Below, piece after piece: positions 1 to 5,582 of a DNA stretch of 7,292 bases (position 1 is the first letter of the stretch; every line of letters starts with the position of its first letter). The notes beneath the pieces were generated by a model. That model searched no databases, was not told the DNA's origin, and saw nothing but the letters and a program-made list of their open reading frames with translations. Position numbers and translations under genes: made by a program. This DNA is from Bacilli bacterium (lineage in GTDB: Bacteria; Bacillota_I; Bacilli_A; RFN20; CAG-288), in contig CAAFJQ010000132.1 of the NCBI GenBank assembly GCA_900763245.1, positions 1-7,292 on the forward strand. Direction: 5' to 3'.

Positions 1-834
1 ATAGTTGCATTTATTTATGATTACGATCATACGCTTTGTACAACGGATATGCAGAACTATTCCTTTATTCCTTCTCTGAACATCCAACCAAAAGAATTCT
101 GGTCGAAAGCAAATGATCTCACCGAAGAGGCGCAGATGGATTCACTTTTGGCCTACATGTATCTGATGATACAAGAATCCAAGAGGATGAATCTTCCCAT
201 CAACAGAGAGGCTTTCGTCCAGTTAGGAAAAGACATTCAGTATTTCCCTGGTGTTGAGTCCTGGTTCAAACGTCTTGATGAATACGGAAAAGAAAGAGGT
301 GTTGAAGTCCAGCACTATATCATCTCCTCCGGAAACAAGGAAATCATCGAAGGCTCTTCTATCTATCCTTATTTTAAGAAAGTATATGCATGCGAATATC
401 TCTATCGCGACGGCGTTGCTGTCTGGCCTAAGAGCGTTGTCAACTATACGACAAAGACGCAGTTCCTTTATCGTATCAACAAGGGCGTTCTTGAAATCTC
501 CGAGAATGCAAAAGTCAACGCATCCATGCCGGATGAAGATAAACCCGTTCCTTTCCAGAACATGGTCTATATCGCAGATGGAGAGACAGATGTCCCTTGC
601 ATGAAGACGGTCAGAAGCAATGGCGGCATCGCCATCGCTGTCTATGACAAGAAGAAGAAAAAGCCGGCCAGCAGACTCTTCAATGATGGAAGAGTTGATT
701 TCCTCTGTGAAGCCGATTATTCGGAAGGCAAGCAGCTTGATGAAATTGCAAAGCTGATTATCGACAAGGTTGCTCCGATGGATAAGCTTTACCGCCTCCA
801 CTACAAACAGGTCGACGAAGAGAACAAGAAATAA
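1..834 (+). CDS. HAD-superfamily phosphohydrolase, 5' end cut by the window edge
   Basis: The reading frame is open from base 1 without a start codon, so 277 residues are visible and the true start lies just left of the window. An internal ATG at 49 is not the start, because the catalytic motif lies before it. Seen: motif I FIYDYDHTL (nucleophile Asp7 and general acid Asp9 in the visible frame), motif II YIISSGN (Ser109/110), a motif III lysine in the TTKTQFLYRINKG segment (about Lys152), and motif IV IADGETD (Asp194, Asp197), which would bind Mg2+. About 100 residues between motifs I and II probably form a C1-type cap. The full DxDxT motif suggests an active phosphatase or phosphotransferase, presumably cytosolic because no signal peptide or membrane segment is visible. 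It resembles HAD proteins of unknown substrate in Bacillota, and I cannot name the substrate. It ends in tandem TAA TAA and converges on rsmI. Confidence 0.88.
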   Translation: MVAFIYDYDHTLCTTDMQNYSFIPSLNIQPKEFWSKANDLTEEAQMDSLLAYMYLMIQESKRMNLPINREAFVQLGKDIQYFPGVESWFKRLDEYGKERGVEVQHYIISSGNKEIIEGSSIYPYFKKVYACEYLYRDGVAVWPKSVVNYTTKTQFLYRINKGVLEISENAKVNASMPDEDKPVPFQNMVYIADGETDVPCMKTVRSNGGIAIAVYDKKKKKPASRLFNDGRVDFLCEADYSEGKQLDEIAKLIIDKVAPMDKLYRLHYKQVDEENKK

Positions 835-853
835 TAAGAAAGAACAACGCAAT

Positions 854-893
854 AAACAAAATAACAGCACATCGTCGTGCTGTTATTTTGTTT
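854..893. terminator. Bidirectional Rho-independent terminator between convergent genes
   Basis: A perfect 17-bp inverted repeat (854-870 with 877-893) surrounds the 6-base loop ATCGTC. The loop-proximal part, ACAGCAC/GTGCTGT, is the more GC-rich, and both outer ends are A/T tracts. This gives a U-rich 3' side whichever strand is transcribed. It lies 19 bases after the HAD stop codon and also overlaps the last codons and the stop codon (883-885) of rsmI. It can therefore end both the plus-strand transcript and the minus-strand operon. The fold was found by reading; no energy was calculated. Confidence 0.9.
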
Positions 894-1743
894 TCAGTGC
901 AAGTTGATAGACGTCGCTTTTCTTCAGAGAATATTTTGTGGCGATTTCTTTTGATAAGTCAGAGATGGAATAACCGTCTTTCTTATATTGTTTGATGATC
1001 TTCTTTAAAGATGTATCATCTAATTTGATTTCTTCTTCGTCAGCTCCCTTGATGATGATGACACATTCTCCTCTTTCTTCCAAAGGAGAGGAGGTGAGCT
1101 CATCCAAGGTTCCATGAATGACTTCCTCATGAATCTTGGTCAGCTCTCTTATCAATGCGGCTTCTCTGTTTCCAGAGAAGACATCCTTCATATAGGAGAG
1201 CGTTTTAATGATTCTTTTAGGTGATTCATAGAAGATCAAAGTCTCTTTTCTGGCTTTTAAGGAGGTCAGCATCGTTTTGATCTGTCCTGCCTTGGTCGGA
1301 AGGAAACCGTAGAAGGAGAAGTCGGCACTGTCGATGCCGGATAAGACAAGTGCACTCAGTGATGCAGTAGGCCCCGGAAGAAGAGTGACAGGGACATTCT
1401 CTTCATGACAGGCCTGGACTAAGATCGCACCGGGATCGGAGATGCCAGGCATACCGGCATCAGAACAATAAGCAAGCTTCTGCTTGTTCTTTTTGACGCT
1501 TAAAACCAAAGCGTGTGCTTCTTTTGCTTCCGTCTGGGCATACAAGGAAACATATTTCTTGTTCTTGATTCCGTAATAGGAAAGAAGAAGAGAAGTGTTT
1601 CTTGTATCTTCGCAGGCGATGATGTCTGCTTCTTTTAGGAAGTTCAAAGCGCGCAATGTGATATCGTCACGATTGCCGATCGGTGTTGTCACCAAAGCGA
1701 CAAGACCGGAATCCTCGTTTTCGTATGGCCTATTTCTTATCAT
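883..1743 (-). CDS. rsmI: 16S rRNA (cytidine(1402)-2'-O)-methyltransferase RsmI
   Basis: RsmI transfers a methyl group from S-adenosylmethionine to the 2'-OH of C1402 in the decoding centre of 16S rRNA; it belongs to the tetrapyrrole-methylase fold family. The 286-residue length is normal. Motifs seen: TTPIGNRDDITLRAL (19-33), ACEDTRNT (43-50), the SAM-site loop SDAGMPGISDPG (94-105), LPGPTA (122-127), FYESPKR (171-177), RELTKIHEE (199-207) and GECVIIIKG (225-233). The short N-terminal extension before the first strand resembles the one in Bacillus YabC. The ATG has an AAGGA ribosome-binding site 6 bases upstream, inside the end of ricT, and the two genes overlap by 14 bases. This is the last gene of the operon, and its final codons form part of the terminator stem. 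The usual HxHN stretch after motif ISY is replaced by YAQT (68-71), which is unusual. Confidence 0.95.
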   Translation of the reverse strand: MIRNRPYENEDSGLVALVTTPIGNRDDITLRALNFLKEADIIACEDTRNTSLLLSYYGIKNKKYVSLYAQTEAKEAHALVLSVKKNKQKLAYCSDAGMPGISDPGAILVQACHEENVPVTLLPGPTASLSALVLSGIDSADFSFYGFLPTKAGQIKTMLTSLKARKETLIFYESPKRIIKTLSYMKDVFSGNREAALIRELTKIHEEVIHGTLDELTSSPLEERGECVIIIKGADEEEIKLDDTSLKKIIKQYKKDGYSISDLSKEIATKYSLKKSDVYQLALKTK

Positions 1744-2953
1744 GGCTCTTCCTTATCGGTGTGATATCAAGGATGGAGGAATCTTCGATTTCAGAAACAG
1801 GGATGAATCCGGAAGAGGAAGATGACTTGTTCTTGAAGTTATTATTGTTGTTGAACTTGTTCTTTCCGCCGAAGTGGTGATTCTGATTTCCGTTATAGGT
1901 CTTATGGTTGTTGTTATTGTTGTTTCTGTTATTGAAGGAAGGATTGTTCTTATTCTGATTCTTGTTTCTGTTTTGCTGATTCTTCTTGTTGTTGTCGCGG
2001 CTTGTGTTTTCCTCTTTGCGTCTTTCTTCGTTTCTCTTGATCTGTGCGATACGATTGTTGGTATCGGAAATACCATAGCCGCTGAGGTTGACGCCAGCAT
2101 TGACATCTTTGTTCATATTGAGAAGCTTGGCATCCTGTTTAGCTAAGCCTTTCTTGACTCTCTCATATTCTTCCTTGGTGAAGGACTCATAGTTGTCACC
2201 ATTGTATGTTGTGATGGTATCTGTGAGAAGATTGAGACCTGTTACTTCATACTGCTTGTTGAGATAAGTGAATTTTTCGCCGACTTTAGGATATAAAGGT
2301 CTAAGCTGTGCATAGGCTTCATCTTCGAACTTCAGACAGCACATCAGTTTTCCACACTGACCGGAGAGCTTAGGGATGTTGATGGCAAGAAGCTGATTCT
2401 TGGCCATGGCGATGGAGATGCCGTCAAAGGAGGTGAGGAAGGTTGTGCAGCATAAAGGAAGTCCGCAGGGACCGATTCCGCCGACAAGTCTCGCCTGATC
2501 TCTAGGACCGATCTGGCGAAGTTCGATCTTCAGACGGAACATGCCGTTTAAGATTTTGACAAGCTCTCTGAAGTCGACTCTGGTATCGGATGTGAAGGTG
2601 ATGAGCGCTTTATCTTCATCGACGTCGAGATAGGTCTTCAAGACCTTCATTCCAAGGTTGAGCTGATCCGCCTGCATCTGTGTGGACTTAGAAATCTGTC
2701 GTCCTTTTTCTTCTGCTTTCTTTTTGAAGGAGCAGTCGGAAAAAGTCGCGATTCTTTCAATCATCGGGAAAGAGGTGCTGAAATCCTCTTTCTTGAGTTC
2801 TTCTTCGCTTGCGATTCTTGTTTTGACAACAGTTCCGACGAATGTTCCATGTGTCGTGTTGACGACGACACTGTCACCGACATTGATGTCTTTATCGGTT
2901 CTATAGTACGACATTCCCATGAAATCAAATGGGATTCCTAATAATGTGATCAT
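1730..2953 (-). CDS. ricT: RicT (YaaT), PSP1-domain RNase Y specificity factor with an Asn-rich tail
   Basis: In Bacillus RicT joins RicA and RicF in the iron-sulfur Y-complex, which steers RNase Y in mRNA processing; it also affects sporulation and competence. The core (about residues 1-270) carries the family signatures TSDTRVDFRELVK, IELRQIGPRDQARLVGGIG, the cysteine motifs GPCGLPLCC and GQCGKLMCC, and LNLLTDT. All six cysteines typical of the family in these motifs are present. After the core comes a tail of about 135 residues not found in the roughly 275-residue Bacillus protein: a linker, then an Asn/Lys-rich stretch, then a short mixed segment ending HDKK. The longest frame begins with ATG at 2959, overlapping the holB stop. 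I prefer the ATG at 2953 (407 residues) because AGGAG lies 8 bases before it and only 2 bases before the first ATG. No ricA or ricF is visible nearby. Confidence 0.93.
   Translation of the reverse strand: MITLLGIPFDFMGMSYYRTDKDINVGDSVVVNTTHGTFVGTVVKTRIASEEELKKEDFSTSFPMIERIATFSDCSFKKKAEEKGRQISKSTQMQADQLNLGMKVLKTYLDVDEDKALITFTSDTRVDFRELVKILNGMFRLKIELRQIGPRDQARLVGGIGPCGLPLCCTTFLTSFDGISIAMAKNQLLAINIPKLSGQCGKLMCCLKFEDEAYAQLRPLYPKVGEKFTYLNKQYEVTGLNLLTDTITTYNGDNYESFTKEEYERVKKGLAKQDAKLLNMNKDVNAGVNLSGYGISDTNNRIAQIKRNEERRKEENTSRDNNKKNQQNRNKNQNKNNPSFNNRNNNNNNHKTYNGNQNHHFGGKNKFNNNNNFKNKSSSSSGFIPVSEIEDSSILDITPIRKSHDKK
1811..2002 (-). repeat. Asn-codon-rich low-complexity stretch within ricT
   Basis: This DNA encodes the Asn-rich tail of RicT. 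By hand count, 27 of 58 residues (321-378, numbered from the ATG at 2959) are Asn, with runs of six and five, followed by five Ser. The runs mix AAC with AAT, and the Ser run uses TCA, TCT and TCC, so it is not a pure trinucleotide microsatellite. Read in antisense the Asn codons become Val and Ile codons, which creates a false hydrophobic frame. Confidence 0.85.
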
Positions 2954-2955
2954 AA

Positions 2956-3981
2956 TCATTTCTCCTCATCTAAGGCTTTGATGAGCCTTGCAGAAAGCAA
3001 AGTGGGGTTGTAGTTGATATGCTGATAAGCAAGAGCTTCTTTGACGACGGCATCTGCTCTTGCGATTTTATTTTTGTTTTTGCTCAGTTTCATAATGATA
3101 TCTCTGAAGGGATTGTCCTCTTTGACATCATTGAGCAGAACAGCAGCAAAAACTTCATGAATAATCAAATACATCCAATTATAGCACGTTGCCCCTTTTT
3201 TCAGGCTTGTCTGAAATAAAAGAGTGTATCCAGCTTGTGCGACAGAAGAGGTGAGATCGTTTAAGAAACCTTCTGCAATCTGATATCCTTCCAAGAAGGA
3301 TCTATCGTTTTGCAACGTCTCTTTTACGCTTTCATAGGATGAGAAGTAATGGGAGAGGATATAGGCTTCTCCTTCGTTGAAGGAGATATCCTCTTCTTTC
3401 TTCTTTTTCTTTTTGTCCTCATCATTATCGGATAAAACGATTGGATTCTCTAACAGTTCTCTCTGCATCTCTTTTTCATCAATCGGATCGATTCTTACTA
3501 AGACGCTTCTTGAAAGAATCGTCTTTAACACTTTATCGATGTTGTAGCTGGTCAGAATGGCCACTTGGCCTTCCCTTGGCTCTTCTAAGAATTTCAGAAT
3601 CGTATTGGCTGCCTTTTCCGTGATGTTCTCTACGCGGTGGATGACATAGCATAGACGATGTCCTTTCTCAAAAGCGGATTCAGAGAACTTATCCTGAAGG
3701 TTCTGGATGTCCTCTTTTTTGATTCTTGTCGTTTCTCCGTCGATCAGAACAAAGTCCGGATGGATTCCCTTATCGAATCTTTTGCAGCTGTCGCATTCAT
3801 CACAGGCTAATAGATCCTTCTCGCATCCTAATGACTTAGCCAAAAACTGAGCACTTTCTTTCAACGGAGCATTTCTTTCACCATAAAGAAGATAGGCGGA
3901 TGACAATCTGCCTGTCTTTCTGGAGTTGATGAAAAGCTTTGCAGCTTTTGCTTCGCTTTTTAGGAAAGTCTCTTTGTTCAT
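2956..3981 (-). CDS. holB: DNA polymerase III delta prime subunit (clamp loader)
   Basis: Delta prime is the rigid, non-ATPase member of the clamp-loader ring that opens and loads the beta clamp. The 341-residue protein has the AAA+ layout but a degenerate Walker A region (LLYGERNAPLKES, 31-43, without GKT) and a degenerate Walker B (YVIHRVEN, 112-119), as expected for delta prime. A four-cysteine zinc module is present (Cys53, 60, 63, 66). AANTILKFLEEP (124-135) and the arginine-finger segment ILSRS (155-159) fit the family, and the C-terminal NPTLLSARLIKAL matches the usual collar-domain end. A charged insertion with six consecutive lysines (190-195) sits between the ATPase-like part and the collar. 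The start codon is 5 bases after the tmk stop. I see no strong Shine-Dalgarno sequence, so translation may depend on coupling to tmk. Confidence 0.93.
   Translation of the reverse strand: MNKETFLKSEAKAAKLFINSRKTGRLSSAYLLYGERNAPLKESAQFLAKSLGCEKDLLACDECDSCKRFDKGIHPDFVLIDGETTRIKKEDIQNLQDKFSESAFEKGHRLCYVIHRVENITEKAANTILKFLEEPREGQVAILTSYNIDKVLKTILSRSVLVRIDPIDEKEMQRELLENPIVLSDNDEDKKKKKKEEDISFNEGEAYILSHYFSSYESVKETLQNDRSFLEGYQIAEGFLNDLTSSVAQAGYTLLFQTSLKKGATCYNWMYLIIHEVFAAVLLNDVKEDNPFRDIIMKLSKNKNKIARADAVVKEALAYQHINYNPTLLSARLIKALDEEK
2962..2966 (-). promoter_or_regulatory. Ribosome-binding site that decides the ricT start
   Basis: AGGAG on the minus strand lies within the last codons of holB. Its distance to the ATG at 2951-2953 is 8 bases, which is normal. 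The distance to the alternative in-frame ATG at 2957-2959 is only 2 bases, too short for efficient initiation. The site therefore favours a product beginning MITLLGIPF, which also aligns well with the N-terminus of Bacillus YaaT. Confidence 0.7.
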
Positions 3982-3986
3982 GTAGT

Positions 3987-4622
3987 TTATTTCTTTTCTT
4001 CGAGTTTCTTCAGAATCTCTTTGACGATGTTATCGGCGATGACATCAGGAGCAGGTGTTGCATCGATCTTGATGATTCTGTCTTTGAATTTTTCATTGAT
4101 GATCTGATAGCCCTGATAGACTCTTTCATGGAAAGAGAGAGTTTCTTGATCGAGTCTGTCGGCTCCTCTTTTTCTGTCCTTCACTCTCTTCATGCCTTCT
4201 TCAGGAGAAAGGTCGAGGAAGAACGTGACATCGGGATAGACGTTGTCGATTGCAAAGGCGTTGATGGACATAACTTCATCGATTCCGATTCCTCTTGCAT
4301 ATCCCTGATATGCTAAGGAGGAGTCAATGTAACGATCAGAGATGACGATCTTTCCTTCCTTTAAGGCAGGAATGACGACTTCGACAAGGTGCTGTCTTCT
4401 GCTTGCTGCATATAAAAGAGCTTCGGTGCGAGGATCCTCTTCCGTATTGTTCTTATCCAAGATGATAGAACGGATCTGTTCTGCAATCTTGCTGCCGCCT
4501 GGTTCTCTTGTGACAAGGGGATAGATCCCTAAGTCATTGAGTCTCTTTAGTACATTTTCAAGTGCGGTTGTCTTACCGCATCCATCGCATCCTTCAAACG
4601 AGATAAACAAGCCTTTATTCAT
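3987..4622 (-). CDS. tmk: Thymidylate kinase
   Basis: Tmk phosphorylates dTMP to dTDP with ATP in the cytosol, an essential step toward dTTP. The 211-residue length is typical. Seen: P-loop FEGCDGCGKTT (9-19), the TREPGG loop (38-43) with the Arg that contacts substrate, ALLYAASRRQH (68-78), SDRYIDSSLAYQG (95-107) containing the DRY motif and the base-contacting Gln, and a lid RKRGADRLDQE (150-160) rich in arginines. The P-loop holds two cysteines where most family members have small residues. The start is well supported: an AAGGAG ribosome-binding site (4632-4637) lies 9 bases upstream, inside recR, and the two genes overlap by 8 bases. The gene stands between recR and holB, as in many Bacillota, though without the darA and yaaR genes that follow it in Bacillus. 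Confidence 0.96.
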   Translation of the reverse strand: MNKGLFISFEGCDGCGKTTALENVLKRLNDLGIYPLVTREPGGSKIAEQIRSIILDKNNTEEDPRTEALLYAASRRQHLVEVVIPALKEGKIVISDRYIDSSLAYQGYARGIGIDEVMSINAFAIDNVYPDVTFFLDLSPEEGMKRVKDRKRGADRLDQETLSFHERVYQGYQIINEKFKDRIIKIDATPAPDVIADNIVKEILKKLEEKK

Positions 4623-5235
4623 CTTTCTTTTCTCCTTCTTTGATTGAAATTCTTCCTTTCAAGGAAGAGGTTATTGTCAAGCTGTCCAAATATTCAAGGT
4701 TTGTTCCTATCGGAATGCCGTTGGCCAGTTTTGAAATGCTGATCTCACTGTCGTTCTTATAGAGATTAGCAATATAAGAGGCTGTTGTCTCTCCTTCCAA
4801 GTCGGTAGGAAGAGCCAAGATCAGCTCTTTGACATGATTTTCTTTTACTCTTTCTTTCAATTCCGGGATGCCGATTTTATCCGGTGTTCTGTTCTTTAAC
4901 GGAGAAAGCGTTCCTTTCAGCGTGAAATAGGAACCATGGTATCCGTTTGTCTTCTCAATCGTCAGGATATCCTTGCTGTCTGCAATGACAAGAAGCGTGG
5001 AACAATCTCTTGTATGATCGGAACAGATCGGGCAGACATCATCGTAGAAGGTTCCGCAGAACGGGCATCTTTTCACTTTTGTGATAGCATCATCAAGGGC
5101 CTGTATGAAATCTTCGACATCCTCTTTTTTCAAAGAGAGCGTTGCATAGGCAAGCCTTTCAGCTGTCCTATATCCGATGCCAGGAAGCTTTTTATAGGAA
5201 TTGATGAGATCGGTTATGGTTTTAATTTCCTGCAT
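4615..5235 (-). CDS. recR: Recombination mediator protein RecR
   Basis: RecR works with RecO (and RecF) to load RecA onto SSB-coated single-stranded DNA during gap and break repair. The 206-residue protein shows the family order: an N-terminal helix-hairpin-helix (KLPGIGYRTAERLAY, 16-30), a C4 zinc finger (Cys57, 60, 68, 71), a TOPRIM domain (about 80-160; LLVIADSKD, YFTLKG, LSPL, LPTDLEGETTASYI) and a C-terminal region with NGIPIGTNLEYLD and SLKGR. It is divergent: the usual VVE(D/S)P strand reads VIADS, with Ala85 at the commonly acidic position, and the usual GG(D/E)LE reads GTNLE. An in-frame TGA two codons before the ATG fixes the start. The only good AAGGA lies about 16 bases upstream, so initiation is probably coupled to ebfC, which overlaps by 14 bases. 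The protein ends in a charged tail. Confidence 0.94.
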   Translation of the reverse strand: MQEIKTITDLINSYKKLPGIGYRTAERLAYATLSLKKEDVEDFIQALDDAITKVKRCPFCGTFYDDVCPICSDHTRDCSTLLVIADSKDILTIEKTNGYHGSYFTLKGTLSPLKNRTPDKIGIPELKERVKENHVKELILALPTDLEGETTASYIANLYKNDSEISISKLANGIPIGTNLEYLDSLTITSSLKGRISIKEGEKKDE

Positions 5236-5572
5236 CTTTCAGCATTGCATCCTTCTGCATTCTTTCGATATCGCCCTGAAGCTCTCTTTGCAGATCATCC
5301 TGATCCTGTTTGATCGCATTGTTGAGATTGTTCATCAAGGTGATGATAGCCTTTTCCATCTGACCCTTTGAGGAGGTCTCATAGAACCCCTGATCGATAT
5401 GGACATCAAAGACGGTGTGGTCTCCTTTCATCTTGATGGAGACACCTTGGAATTTTCCCTGATATTCCTTCTGCTGAAGTTCGTTGGATTTGTTTTGGAA
5501 TTCTCTTGCCTTATTCTGAAGCATGAGAAGATCGACGGCTTCTTTCGACTTTTTGATGTTTTCATCATCCAT
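5222..5572 (-). CDS. ebfC: YbaB/EbfC-family nucleoid-associated protein
   Basis: YbaB/EbfC proteins are small dimeric DNA-binding proteins, and the gene sits between dnaX and recR in most bacteria. This 116-residue protein fits in position and length (family about 100-115). It starts with a long charged helix (about 5-37), followed by the beta region FQGVSIKMKGDHTVFDVHID (41-60), which matches the family V-V-G-D-x-x-V-x-D-V-x-I pattern. A second helix follows (about 70-110; MEKAIITLMNNLNNAIKQ). The N-terminal helix lacks the Met/Gly/Gln-rich stretch seen in Bacillus YaaK, so identification rests mainly on fold pattern and gene order. The ATG has a GAGG ribosome-binding site 9 bases upstream that overlaps the dnaX stop codon, and the gap to dnaX is 10 bases. 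Confidence 0.85.
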   Translation of the reverse strand: MDDENIKKSKEAVDLLMLQNKAREFQNKSNELQQKEYQGKFQGVSIKMKGDHTVFDVHIDQGFYETSSKGQMEKAIITLMNNLNNAIKQDQDDLQRELQGDIERMQKDAMLKDAGN

Positions 5573-5582
5573 AATCGGTACC

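Noticed and set aside
223..870. Minus-strand frame of 215 residues opposite the HAD gene
   Set aside because: The plus strand carries clear HAD motifs I-IV here. The antisense frame would start inside the terminator stem and has no family signature.
1753..2106. Minus-strand frame of 117 residues rich in Thr, Arg and Ile
   Set aside because: It is an alternative frame of the same Asn-rich repeat (AAC-type codons read as ACA/ACT). It has no recognisable motif and ricT explains the region.
1874..2146. Plus-strand frame of 90 residues rich in Val, Ile and Leu that looks like a membrane protein
   Set aside because: It is the exact antisense of the Asn-rich ricT tail, where AAC and AAT codons read as GTT and ATT. 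The hydrophobicity is an artefact of codon complementarity, and the ricT frame has family motifs upstream.
3939..4316. Plus-strand frame of 125 residues opposite tmk and the start of holB
   Set aside because: tmk is complete with P-loop, DRY and lid motifs on the other strand. The shadow shows no domain and crosses a gene boundary.
4936..5313. Plus-strand frame of 125 residues opposite recR and ebfC
   Set aside because: It is antisense to the RecR zinc finger and helix-hairpin-helix and has no recognisable motif.
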